Assembly: GCA_037954325.1 (NCBI GenBank) | Contig: JBBMNZ010000027.1 | Location: 5,645,001-5,709,000 of the forward strand | Direction of reading: 5' to 3' | DNA from: Fistularia commersonii | Lineage: Eukaryota; Chordata; Actinopteri; Syngnathiformes; Fistulariidae | DNA length: 64,000 nt | Part shown: in pieces, positions 12,156-36,696 of the stretch | How positions within the stretch are numbered: the first letter of the stretch is position 1 | Layout of the letters: every line of letters begins with the position of its first letter | Notes under the pieces: generated by a model | Databases searched by the model: none | The model's input: only the letters and a program-made list of their open reading frames with translations | What the model was told of the DNA's origin: nothing | Translations under genes and position numbers: made by a program

Positions 12156-12929
12156 TAATAAGTTCGTTTTTCATTTCTAATACCAGGAAAGAGACTCATA
12201 AACCAACCACGAGGCAATTATCAACTAATAATAAAAATACTAACATTATGATGTGATATGAAGTCTATTGAAGGGAATTGTTAAAGTGCAGTGGACCTTC
12301 AATACAAAACAAACTAGTTTTGTTGTTCAAGTATCCAATTATCAACGAACACTTCCCCCTTTATTCATGGGTTATGCATCGCAAAGTACAAGTCTTTCTC
12401 ACTTCCGTTTTTCTTTCTTTCTTTCTATATTTCTTTTTTGGGAACATGGATTTCTTGAACAATTTCACAATCCGAAAAAATATGGAAGGACAATGAGCAA
12501 AACAACAGATAATAAAACTTCCACCAAATGAAAAATAACACTTTATGGAGACCATATGAAAACATACATACAACTACCGTCATCACTACAAATACAGCAG
12601 CTTCCACGGAAATACTCCGAGTGCTAATAGGCATAATTATCATGATAAATACAAAAACACAATAAGGACGTTAATGATCATAATGGTGATGATGATCATC
12701 ATCATAATCATGGTAATTAAATGGGCAGAAATGTATATTTATACATACCATCAATTCTGCTACCTGTTTAACAATGCAAATAAATATACTGTATTTATGA
12801 TTTATTTCAGCCTCTAAATGGTAGTTTTACAAACTGAACCCCCTGTTTAGACAGATTCGTCTTCTTGGCTGCCCTTAAACTATATCAATGTTTCCCCCGC
12901 AGCTCTCTACCCTTGCTTTTTTTTAGTAT

Positions 12930-13100
12930 TTAAAAGTTTCCACTAGGGTACAAAAACCCACATTGCCTCGGGGGGAAAATAGCGAGCAGATTAGGGCTTT
13001 CCTTTCAAGGCCTGTGACATTAGTTGCTGCTAATCCGAATTGGGCTAATTGCTTTCCCCAACATCAGCCTACCCGCGGACCTCCACACCAGAACCCCCTT
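12930..13100. promoter_or_regulatory. candidate enhancer between P0 and P1
   Basis: Repeat-free block with paired homeodomain words: GCTGCTAATCCGAATTGGG and GGGCTAATTGCTTT near 13026-13055, plus CAGATTAGGG near 12988. A telencephalon/hindbrain/spinal-cord element is known between P0 and P1 in mouse. Equivalence is inferred from location only. Confidence 0.4.
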
Positions 13101-13609
13101 TCCGGCGCAGAGAAACGATCAGGGTGAATTCATCGCAATTTGACAAAAAAAAAAAAAAAAGACCTGAAATAAGAAGTTAAGAAATATTAATACAGATGAG
13201 TGAGACAAACTAGTTCTCCGGTTGGATTTACAGTTTAAACCAAAAAAAAAAGGAGGGTGGGGGAATCAATAACCCGCTGGAAGTGTTGTTTCTAGATAAA
13301 ACTCCTGGACACGATCACCGGGGGCTCCGTGGCGCGGCGGAGCAGGTGAGCGCTGGCGTGACATGTTGACAGCTGCGGCCTGGGACGGGGGAGTGACAAT
13401 AACGGCTGCACTACAAGGGTGTGGGATCTCTGCGACCGGTAGCTTTCGTGTATGGAAGTGTGTGTGTGGGTGTGTGTGTCGGGGGTGTGTGTGTGGGGGG
13501 GGGGCGTTATTAATCTGGAAGTGTTGAAAGAAGTTACTTAGAATTCAATGGGTTTCATCATGTAGCCCAAACTCCACGGACTCTTTGGCCAACACGAGGA
13601 TCTCCTTCA

Positions 13610-13632
13610 CCCCCCCCCCCCCCCCCCCCCCC
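13610..13632. repeat. poly(C) tract, 23 bp
   Basis: An uninterrupted run of 23 C. Such runs are assembly-error prone and can form G-quadruplex structures on the opposite strand. Confidence 0.95.
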
Positions 13633-14165
13633 GCACACACATATCCTATTCATTCAGCACATGCGTCTAGAAATGTTGTAAAAATGCCCCCCCACTCCAT
13701 ATTCACCCCTCCCCTCACCCAGAAATCCGGTCCAGAATAAGCGTTGCGTTCACTTGTATTCATCTGCAGCAACTCATAATCAACACACAGTGACACAAAC
13801 TCTGTTGTGGTTGTATTTGAAATAGGGAGGAGGGGGGGGGGGGCTCTAATGCATGCCTAATAGAGGGGTCCTTGACGTGAAAACGTTTGAGGGACCCCCC
13901 CACCCCACCCCAACCCCTTCGCTGATATAAGCTGCTACCATTCACCGGTAGGCCTATAGGCTGAGCCACCAGTCTGAGTGGGCGAAGAAACAATGCAGGA
14001 AAGAGAAACAGATGAATGTGCTCGTTTAGTTTACGGGTTGTTTGATGAAGGAGAACTGGCCAAAGTGTTGTTCCTCACCGCGGGACTCTCGGTGACAGTT
14101 TGAGCCGGTCCTCTCAGCTCATTATCTCGCCGGCCCACTGAGGGCCCCATTCAAGCTGGGCAGTC

Positions 14166-14253
14166 CCTCCCTCTCTCTCCCTCTCTCTCTCTCTCTCCGT
14201 CTCTCTCTCTCTTTCTCTCCCTCTCTCTCTCTTTCGCGCTCTCTCTCTTCCTC
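14166..14253. repeat. CT-rich polypyrimidine repeat
   Basis: Imperfect (CT)n/(CCCT)n over about 90 bp. A second, purer CT array lies at 14515-14547. Both may behave as GAGA-type open promoter-proximal sequence, but no function is shown. Confidence 0.9.
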
Positions 14254-14513
14254 TCCGCGTCCCGCGTCGTTTGTCTACTATTGAACCCCATAGTCCGGAA
14301 TGCGATGGTTGTTAGGGAGCCCTCTTTCACCTCCAGAGTGTTTTATTGATGAGCTCTGACTTCTCCTACTTTTTTTTCCACATGTCAAAGAAAGTCAAGT
14401 GTAGGCCTCCATGACTTCATTTCACGGCATCTTACCCCACCCCCACCCACCCAACTCCCCAACTACTACCGTCCCCCCAAAAACGCAATTTCTCTCCCCT
14501 CCCCCTGCTCATG

Positions 14514-14551
<38 letters not shown>

Positions 14552-15539
14552 CTTGCTCTTTCCCGCACCCCCCTTTCTTTCTTAGTTTGGCTTCCACATC
14601 CATACAACTCTCATTCTCCTCCTTTTGGGGGTTCTACCCCTTTTGGAGCGAGCGGCGGGGCTCCTCAGTGCTCGGACTGGTGCTACCCAGAGCTCCGGGT
14701 GTCTGCTCAAACACGGGCACAGAGGGGTTGCTTTAGGGTGCGTTGAGGTGTGCGTTAATAGCCAGTCATTCAGCCGGCGCAGTTTAGGAGCGTGTGGCCA
14801 TGGCTACACAGTCATTTGCTTTACTTTATTTACGCGTGCTATTTGCTGTCAGGTCGCAAGGAGTGACGTCGCCCTGCCTCACAAATGTGTCCATAAAAAG
14901 CAGCCGAGCCTGCCTAAAGGCTGCGCTCTTTACGCATGGTGTTCTTGTTGACAGGAGGGGTGAGGCTATTCAGGGGAAGGTGATACCCAAAAGAATCAAC
15001 ATAAGCACGTGGTGGGGTTTTTCTGATGGATTTTATGGAGAGAGAAAGAGAGAGAGGGAGAGAGAGGAGATGTGGGGGGGAGGTGAGGGGGCTCCGCGTG
15101 GTGTTTTGAAACGGAACAAATCCAGAAAATTAACAGCTGGAAATAAAAAGGACTTTAAACCCAACCACTAGTATTTTTTTTCCAAGTTTTTTTTTTCATG
15201 TGTTTATTCTCCCATCTCTTCTAGGCTCACCATAGAATCATCGGAGTTTGTCGTGTAGTTTGCGTTCAAAGTGAAGATCGGACACGTGATCCAGAGCAGA
15301 CGTGGATGGAGGAAATTAGACACGCGTCTGCGAATATACAAAAAAATATTAAGATGCGTAAACAGCCCGGGACTTCTTGATTAAACGCAATTCTTTTTTT
15401 TTCCACTCCTTTTCCTGTTACGCACTCCTTACACTCCCTCCGGCGACACCCCCAACCCTCCCTCCTCCAACCCCCCCCTTCACCCCCCCCATGCAGCTCG
15501 CCTCAGGTCGGAGCCGAAGAAAAAAAAAAAAATGCCTGA

Positions 15540-15757
15540 GATTCCCATTCGTGGACCCGATTCAGCCGGGAAGAATAGAGCCTCCGTCCAATAAGCACTT
15601 CCGAGGCGGTTTGGCTCCGCGATATTCAGCGGGTATTTGCATGCGCGGGCTGATTAGTGGGCTGGGAAGATCTCTCTCTCTCTCTTTCTCTCTCTCTCTC
15701 CTTCTCTTTCTCTCTTCCCCTCTGTGACTCGGCCCCGTTTCCCGCTCTGGCTGCGGT
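15540..15757 (+). promoter_or_regulatory. pax6: pax6 proximal promoter P1
   Basis: Directly upstream of the leader exon that matches human PAX6. It contains a CCAAT box (GTCCAATAAGC, near 15586), an octamer ATTTGCAT (near 15635), GCTGATTAGTGG (near 15648) and a CT-rich tract (15668-15718). P1 is the main CNS/retina promoter in vertebrates. The start site is not mapped. Confidence 0.65.
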
Positions 15758-15918
15758 GCAGGGGGAAGTGTTTATATGGGGGATGATGACAGAGGTCGGG
15801 TCGCGCTAATGGGCCGGTGAAGAGCGGCGGAGGGAGGCGAGGCGAGGCAAGGCGAGGCGCGCACAGCGGACCAGGAGCACATATATTAATACACTTGTTC
15901 CCTCGCCAATCAGCATAG
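15758..15918 (+). other. pax6: pax6 exon 1, 5' UTR (conserved leader)
   Basis: Segments match the human PAX6 mRNA leader as I recall it: GGAAGTGTTT, GGATGATGACAGAGGTC, GCTAATGGGCC and, at the 3' end, CCAATCAGCATAG. The match stops exactly at CATAG|GTGTGT, which therefore looks like the donor (intron from 15919). The GGCGA/GGCAA repeats (15830-15860) are fish-specific. The transcription start could lie within or a little upstream of this interval. Confidence 0.7.
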
Positions 15919-16132
15919 GTGTGTTCATTCTCTTTTCCCCCACCTCCTTCCACCGCGACTCCCCCCTCCCTCCCTCCCTCCCTGCCTCCCTCCCCCTCTC
16001 TCTTTCTCTTCCCCACTCTCTCTCTCTCTACCCGACTCTCTCATTCGCTCCCTCACACGCCAGCGCACATCCTCGCCAAACTCCGTGCGTCCTGACATCT
16101 GAGTTCACTGTCAATCTCTGTCTCCTTCGCAG

Positions 16133-16356
16133 GGATATCCCCTCCGTTGCCGCCGAAGACCGCTGGAAACTAATTTTTCCTCCACACAACTTCCCAAGAG
16201 ACACTGATCCTGGTTCGGCTTTATTTTTATTTTTTTTATTTTTAAACTTTTTAATTTTTTTATTTTTCATTTTTTTTTTTTTTTGCTTTTTCCGTTGTGT
16301 GGAAAATAGGCTGTAGCCTATAGTTCGCAAGGGACGTTGACAGCTACCCATACAGG

Positions 16357-16369
<13 letters not shown>
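16133..16369 (+). other. pax6: pax6 5' UTR exon containing the upstream start codon
   Basis: A polypyrimidine tract and acceptor CTTCGCAG end at 16132. The donor is AAAAAG|GTGAG at 16370. The exon would hold about 224 nt of leader and 13 nt of coding sequence. It includes a very T-rich tract (16218-16285), so this may actually be two exons with a tiny T-rich intron between; human has separate exons 2 and 3 here. TTGACAG shortly before the ATG, and GGATGCC at it, are shared with human. Confidence 0.5.
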
Positions 16370-29818
<13,449 letters not shown>

Positions 29819-29963
29819 AGAGAAGAGCTACTTCACCTTGTAACCACCCACTCCACCATTGCCCTCTGGCAGTGCTCCTCACACACACACGGCACAGGAG
29901 AGTAGAGAAGGAGAGAAAGCTTCGGGAAGCGACAAGGACAGAAGAAAAGCAAGGAGTGGAGAA

Positions 29964-29996
<33 letters not shown>

Positions 29997-30890
29997 TAGA
30001 GACTCTGGGAGAGCGTTGGGATGTCTGGGCTTTGTTTTTTCCAGTGGGACTGTGTGCTGTTCTGTAGCTCTAGGCACATTCATTCGAGGACTTGGAAGAG
30101 AGAACAACCGTGGAAAGACAGGAAAAAAATGGACCTCTGTAAAGTGCCCGGTGTTAAATTTTTATGGAACAAAAACTTTTTTTTTCTATTTCCAACTTCA
30201 GTCATTGTTTCCTTTTTTTCTCTGGTGTGTTAGTAAATGGCCATTTGTATGTTAATATGAAAAACCAAGATCAAGTACTGATAGATGGACTGCTAGAAAA
30301 CCATGTTGGTCTTGCATTTGTATGAGAAAGGAGAACCTGAGAGATTCTGCCATGACTATCTTTTAATCTGCTTATATCGAGACATTCTACCAGCCTTTGC
30401 ATGGTCTTTGGACGCTAATGCATATCATTAAAGACAACAAGCTGGAGGGAAGACTCTTACTGTGTCAAAAAAAGTATATATATTTATTGGTCTTATTTCT
30501 TACAAATGGATATTAGCAAATGAAGCTGAAACTCGATCCACCCACTGAGGCTGCGGTCTCAGCTCCCCCCCACAATCAGATGAGCCGACTGGGCCAGCAA
30601 ATGCAGGGTTTTGCAGAAACTGATCGCTATCAACAGCTAAAAGTGTGCGTGGACAGCGCAATGTGCGTTGCAAACTTGGACCTCTGCATTGGTGGCTGGA
30701 TTGACTTCGAGATTACCACCAAGAACATTTAACGTGGAACACAGGTGTAAAACAAAGCCTGTAGTCTGTAAATGGTAGACTGCGTCTTCGATATAATCCA
30801 GTTTGTTTATGTCAAAATGTAAAGTACTTGTCTTCCCTAGAAATCTTCCAGAAAGATTTCTCCAATAAAAGTTGATTTCATTTATAACCC
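29819..30890 (+). other. pax6: pax6 3' UTR
   Basis: It follows the stop and runs to about 20 nt past the AATAAA at 30864-30869. It includes a GA-rich tract (29951-30001). The 3' end is inferred from the signal; longer forms may exist, since another AATAAA lies near 31937. Confidence 0.7.
30864..30869 (+). terminator. pax6: pax6 poly(A) signal AATAAA
   Basis: Canonical hexamer 1046 nt after the stop codon, in TCCAATAAAAGTTG, with T-rich sequence downstream. Confidence 0.65.
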
Positions 30891-33800
30891 CAAGAATATT
30901 CTATAAATGTTCCATGCATCATAAAATACATTTCTTTAGGGTCAGGTACAATTTGTCTCTTAGGTATAGTTGTATTATAGTGTCCTATGGTCAAAAAATG
31001 TGCAACTAGATATTTAATTCCTATAATTATGATTAAACATTGCTTGACAGAGTTTTAAACTTAAGTGTTTGGCAGTTGTTTACAAGTACATATCAGATTT
31101 AATCATTGTTGATTGTAAAACAGACCAAAGCCTTTGTATTTCATCTAGTACACAATGTTTTTTTCTTTTCTTTTTTTTTTCAAAGAAGATATTAGTCTTG
31201 TGTTGCAAAATTTTGTAAACACGTTCTGTTCAATTACATTGGCTTCGAGTTTGTGAGACTGCAGTCTAACCCGGCAGTCCTTATTTATAATTGAAGACCA
31301 TGGGAGGGTTTTTCTAGCATCATCTGTCATGCTCTTTTGAGTTTTGCATTTTTATTTCAGTGTGTATGTAGAACATGGACACATACTGGGTTTACGTCTG
31401 AGCAATGCTTCTGAGATAAAACGTCTACACGCTGTCTCTTAAATATTTCAATTTAATTTTATTTAAAATGGAGCTTTCTAAATGTATTTTGTGAAAACTA
31501 TAAAAAACATTTTGTACAGTAAAATTGTGTCTTAAAGAAAGTACTTTTTGCCTGTTTTATGTTGTGTCTAAAACAACATGTTTTTTGACTCAACGCCAGA
31601 GGACACCGCTTAAGTTTGATATCAAACATCATTGTTGCAAAGTGAAAAGGCACTTTTGTAAATCTAATTCTGACAAATGCCAGTACAAGGGCTTGTATTA
31701 CACTTACAACACTTCCAATTCCCACATAAAAAAGGTGTCCAGAATAACAAACCTCTCTTGATGTATGGGGCTGAACCAACTCGACACCGGCCACACAGCA
31801 CAACACCATTGCACAATAAGAAAGGTCAAGCAATTCACCATCACTGGCTCTTGTTTTTGTAGAGTTACGACGGTATGAAAAAAAATACAGAACCAATGGG
31901 GAAGGAGGGAGCAGGAAAGAGGGGAAAAAAGGCTTTGAAATAAAGCAGTCAGTGCCTAGAGCGAGGCAGAGGAGCGATTGTGTGGCAGAGTGAGTTATTT
32001 TGCTTCACTTGCTGCCTCAGCAGGGGGGTTGTGTTTGTGTGTGTGTGTGTGTGTGCGTGTGTGTATGCACGAGAAATCTAAAGAAGAGGATGTTCAGCAA
32101 AGAGTGAGGTCAGGTAACATTCACACAGCATGTAACAGCACCTAATATCTTGCACCTTGCACAGGTCGATCCGATGAATCCATACATCTCACTCAATATT
32201 TAGCAATCTGATCAGAGGTTTCAGGAAACATGCGCTCCTTTTTTTATGTTGAGGTTAAAACAATCTTTCAATCCGAAAGGAGAATAATTTCCTTGGAGTA
32301 CAGGGAGTAGTGGAGAGCACAGGCGAGATGACTGTGCAAAGACAGAGGAGGACCATTAATAATTACAGAGAAGGAGTGAAAGAGGTTGAAAGTCTATGAA
32401 TGTCTTCAATTAGTGGAAGTCTAAATAATACAAAGCTTCGGGATGAAAAGGTTTTAGTGTAATTTTTGTGCCTGGCAAAGTCAGGCAATAAAAGTTTGTC
32501 TGAAGTTCCTGAGAACCTCCCATTTTCTAACCAGCTTTTAATGAGACCCCAAAAAATATTACTTGGAAAGCAAACTCTTGACAGAAGCGTGTGAAAGCTG
32601 ATACACTTCAGTTTTTGCTGTTTGAGAAAACATGAACAACAATATTACTAAAATTGCAAAATCAGCAAATCATGTCCCATCTTAGTATGTGACAGCCCGG
32701 ATGACTTAATTATAATCAACACTTCAGAGAATTTACTGTTGGTCTGTATTAGTGAGCTGAAATGTGTGTTTACAGAGGTGGCTCAAAATGTAATCAGTGG
32801 GGATGTGAAGGTCATTATATACCGTAATATGTCAGTTAAAGCTTCTGCAGTTAAATGAGTTGTGCCTTGGTAAGGCCTCTTCTGGGGGAGTATTGTTAAA
32901 GGCCTTTTTTTCAATGCTCGGTCGCTTTTCTCGTTATTGGCGACTTAAAGGAGGTCAGTTTTAACAAATAGTCCCACATGCCCTTTCAATCGGTTCTTTT
33001 TCAATGTGTGACTGTCAAGTTTTGAACTCTTCATAGCTCATTTTTAGCATTTCTGTCAAAAACTGACTTTGAAAAAGAATGACAAGACTGAAATATTTAT
33101 GGAAAAGAAATTGTGGGGAATAAGCCACACCAAAAAGCCCCATTAGAATAAAATAAAAAAAATGTCACTGAGTGCAAACACACATCTTGCAATTTGTGTG
33201 ACATACAACAGCCAATGTGGTAAGACATTAAAAAGTCATTAATAATTTTATATCTATGATAAAATTCTAGAATAAGAACTTTAACACTTAAGTTAATACT
33301 CTCTACGCTGATGGAAAAATAGCTGAATTTGTTGAATGGTGATTTTCAGATATGGCGTGTGTAAAAAAAACAACAAAAAAACACAATGCCAAAAGACATC
33401 TCTTTTGCTCTTATCTCCATTAAAAGTGTACCCTGAATATGTCACCTCTTCAACTCTAACTTGGGAAACTGTTTTTATCTAGACAACACAAGCTTTCCTT
33501 CACCTGTATTTGTGACCTGTGCATGTCATTTCTCTCTCATATACACAATAGAAGAGCGCTCCATTCATGCATGAAACTGTCAGGTAACACTACCCTCTCC
33601 ACACGTGTTGCAGATGGTTACCAACACTGCCAGTTTTCACACACAAAAATATTCAAACCGAATTCAACAGTAAAGAAAGCTCAAATGAAATATTTAATTT
33701 TCTTACGTATTTTGGGGGGTGGGGGGATTTCTCCATGTCACTATTTGACCTAATTTGTTCTTTTGGGCTTGTCATGGCAAAGCAGCTCACCCAGCAAACA

Positions 33801-34390
33801 TGCCTGATGAGGTGTGAAGCCTGCACCAGAATCCTGCTCTCCTATCCTCTGCCTGTAGTCTCACTCGACTAACTGGAGATAGATGTCGCTCACCAACACA
33901 GCAGGGTAAAATGTAGGCATCCCGAATTGCACCTGAAACTGGTGAGGCAGACCAGACATCATGTTACACTTACACTGTCAAAACTGCTCTGATGGTGTAG
34001 TAAGTGAAAGTGTGTGTTGATATATTGTGCATTTAATTTTATTTGTTTACAAAAGAACATTTCAAGCTGTGAGCAATTGATTTCCAGCATGGAGATAAGG
34101 AGGAGTTATCGTTCATTTCCTGGCCTGGACCTGGGATGAGTACAGTTGAATTATTTAAATTTTGTCAAGACATATTTTTTCTAAGCAGAGCTTGCTTGTA
34201 GGCTCATATGAAAAATAAAAACAATCCATAATGCCAATCAATTTGTTATGAGTATTGATAATAACTCATGCCAGTCATAAAAAAAACTACCTTTGTTTCA
34301 TTGGAAATTGGAGGACGGACAGCTAATACATCTTGTTGAGCAAAATCTGATCTTGGTTGAGTAGTCATCATGCCACACACAGTTTGAAAT
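30891..34390. other. convergent intergenic region between pax6 and elp4
   Basis: No gene is recognised. It is AT-rich with a short TG array (32032-32066). A repeat-free stretch at 33775-33965 could be regulatory. The frame on the - strand at 31498-31896 has no domain or splice context. Confidence 0.6.
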
Positions 34391-34403
34391 ACTGTAGAGT
34401 AAA

Positions 34404-34409
34404 TTTATT
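34404..34409 (-). terminator. elp4: candidate elp4 poly(A) signal
   Basis: TTTATT on the + strand is AATAAA on the - strand, about 350 nt after the elp4 stop and the first such hexamer downstream of it. A 16-bp direct repeat (34519-34534 and 34538-34553) lies within this presumed 3' UTR. Confidence 0.45.
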
Positions 34410-34757
34410 CCAAGCGTGAAGAAAATGCAATTCAGTATGTCAAAACCAAAAGTTGAATGTAGTTCTTATGACATAATGGAATGTGCATTTTTCCGGATAA
34501 TTATCCTGTGTGTCGTGGATCTTGAAATATAGAAATCATCTTGAAATATAGAATGGAATCTGCCTGTTCTAAGTGGAGGTACTACGGATGTTTACATCTT
34601 CACCCCTGGCTGAACCAATTGGCAGGTGTTGGTAATTGCAGTCATGGTTATTACAGATGTCAATGTGTGGGCAAGAGTACAACATGGTCACCACTGTAAA
34701 GAGAACAACACTGCAGCATTCCAGGTGTTTGTAGCCTGCAGCGTCTGTGCTGGAGCT

Positions 34758-34886
34758 CTAGAAATCCAGGTGCTTGTTGCCGGAAGTGCCAGCGCCACAG
34801 GCTGAAGACACTATGGCCGCTCCTGCCAGCTCCCCTCTGTGCACGCGACTCACTGTCTCAGACAAGTCTGGGGGCAAATGCAATCT
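34758..34886 (-). CDS. elp4: elp4 terminal coding exon (Elongator subunit 4 C-terminus)
   Basis: On the - strand, acceptor TTTCTGTAG is followed by a 129-nt frame encoding RLHLPPDLSETVSRVHRG through GNKHLDF and a TAG stop. The human ELP4 C-terminus has the same opening RLHLPPDLS.TVSR and ends KKHLDF; the middle diverges. Elp4 is a RecA-like subunit of the Elp456 ring of Elongator, which modifies wobble uridines in tRNA. The gene is convergent with pax6, as in other vertebrates. Only the last exon is in view; it starts at a codon boundary. No earlier elp4 exon was found before 64000. The exon is too short and splice-bounded to appear as a long open frame. Confidence 0.92.
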   Translation of the reverse strand, partial: RLHLPPDLSETVSRVHRGELAGAAIVSSACGAGTSGNKHLDF

Positions 34887-36668
34887 CTACAGAAATCAGA
34901 GAGAGAGAAAGAGAAAAGGTGGGGCAGATTAGCAGATCAACTGGTAAAAAAAGGAAAGCACTTCAGGGGATCAACATACAGTAGATGGTACCCTTCAGAG
35001 TTTGTTCACAGAGAGCCATGTTGCGTTGAAATTGCATTAGATGCTTCAGCACTTGCAGCGTACAGCAAACCAGCTAGCATGTTGCTAAAAGCTTCAGGGA
35101 ACTTTAGGTCTGTTACATCTCAGGGAATGTGTGTGTATGGAGAAGGGGGTGTTTTGAAAAGTTGTACATGGAACACAAGGGCATGCGTATGAAGTAAGGG
35201 TATTATTCATTAGAATCAAGTCTTTTAGCTGAATAACTTGTTTCATTGCAAAGCTTATCTGTGGAGCAGCCCTGTGCCAACTCAGAGCACAAAGACGCTA
35301 AGAGGTTAATGAGGGCCACTCATGTAAAGCCCCCTAAGACCAACACGCCAACTACTATAAAGCTTAAGAGGGGCTACACTGCTCTCTTCAGAAGCTGCGA
35401 AAAAAGCCGCCACTGGCACTTCATGAACAAAATGGTGCTAAGAGTGTGAGAGGAGGTGAAGTATCTCTAGATTCAAGTGTGTACCCAGCAATGGTATTGA
35501 GTAGTGTATTGCTTGAGCATCTTTTGAGAAGGTTAAATCGGAATTAAGGCATCCCGGGTACAAGAGCAGGTAAACCCTGTAATTTCCCATGAAAGAATTT
35601 GCTATGACATCTGAAACCTTCTGGTCAAAGCCTGCCCTCCAAACCTTGCCCAGCCCTCTAAACCTTACCTGCCCTACACAGTCTTACCCCCTCAAGACAT
35701 GCAGGTTTAGGAAAACTCCTCCACTCCCACAGATACTTATCTCTTTCTTAATGAGTAGGTGTTTGGGTACAGGATTTAACAGCGTCATTACTTAAAGATA
35801 ATTCAAGACTACGCAATACTCCTTACCCCTCGAGGGTAGACTACTTCCTTCCTGTGCTGCGTAAAGATTTCGAAGGGATTGAGAGCGTTGAAACACCAAG
35901 ATCTAAATTGCCACACGCTACACATCACCAATGTTCATGATCAATATGAAGCTTTTTGCTCTCGCTACTGTGGCTCACAGAGTGCAGGCAAGTCATGCTC
36001 GGGAGGCCTCCTTTATGTCCCATTGTGTGCTGAAACAAGAGGAGCAGTCTTTATGCAGCCTTCCAAATTATCTGAAGCAGGTGACTACTGAGACATTGTG
36101 AAGAACCTATAATTTAATGTAGGATGGTTAAGGTAAGGTTACACAGGACGAAGAGACGAAAAGACTGAAGATTCTCAGTAAGCGAAAAGGTACAAGATAG
36201 ACAGTATGTATTAACCAAGCTGTGCATAAATGTAGTTGTAAGAGACCTCACGAGACAAATGGGTCTGAGTTTTCAATTAAAACTTTTTTCCATTCATTCA
36301 CCTAAAAACTTCCCACTTTGAGAAGACATGCCTTTTTATCTTATTCATGAACATATTTATGAAATTACTATATTCTGACTCATACACAAGAACTACAAAC
36401 ATAACCTCATTCAGTCCTGTATGACAAAATGAATTAATCTCGCAACAGCCATGCAAACTCATAGATGGGCCTTGCTCTGCCTCCGCCTCTGCCAAACTTC
36501 ACCTGTGTAACCTTTCGTGTCCTTAGCTCAGTGAAGTGTAATTGAAAAAGAAAAACAATGCATTGATCAAGCCTGGACTCAGTCCTGCTTAGTGCACTGC
36601 AGCGGAAACACAGTAGAGAGAGGGGTAGGAGAAAAATCAATCACATATACATCATCCTCAGTGGGTGA

Positions 36669-36696
36669 GTTAAAAAAAAAAAAAAAAAAAAAAAAA
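36669..36696. repeat. poly(A) tract
   Basis: About 27 A in a row without a clear retroelement body in front. Confidence 0.9.

Larger units (their letters stand above)
10704..15540 (+). other. pax6: pax6 intron 0 (between P0 exon and P1)
   Basis: No coding exon is seen. It is rich in simple repeats: (CA)n 10949-11009, (TAA)n 12122-12153, poly(C) 13610-13632, and CT-rich 14166-14253 and 14515-14547. A repeat-free block at 12930-13100 carries GCTAATCC and GGGCTAATTGC words and is a candidate enhancer; mammals have a telencephalon/hindbrain element between P0 and P1. A strong donor-like GAGCAG|GTGAGC near 13345 could mark an extra non-coding exon. Confidence 0.5.

Noticed and set aside
15654..16316. 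Arg/Glu-rich and Ser/Leu-rich frames over the P1 region
   Set aside because: Shadows of CT-rich repeats and the 5' UTR; they overlap the conserved non-coding leader.
31498..31896. 132-residue minus-strand frame after the pax6 3' UTR
   Set aside because: No recognisable domain, Cys/Phe-rich by base composition, no acceptor/donor logic linking it to elp4.
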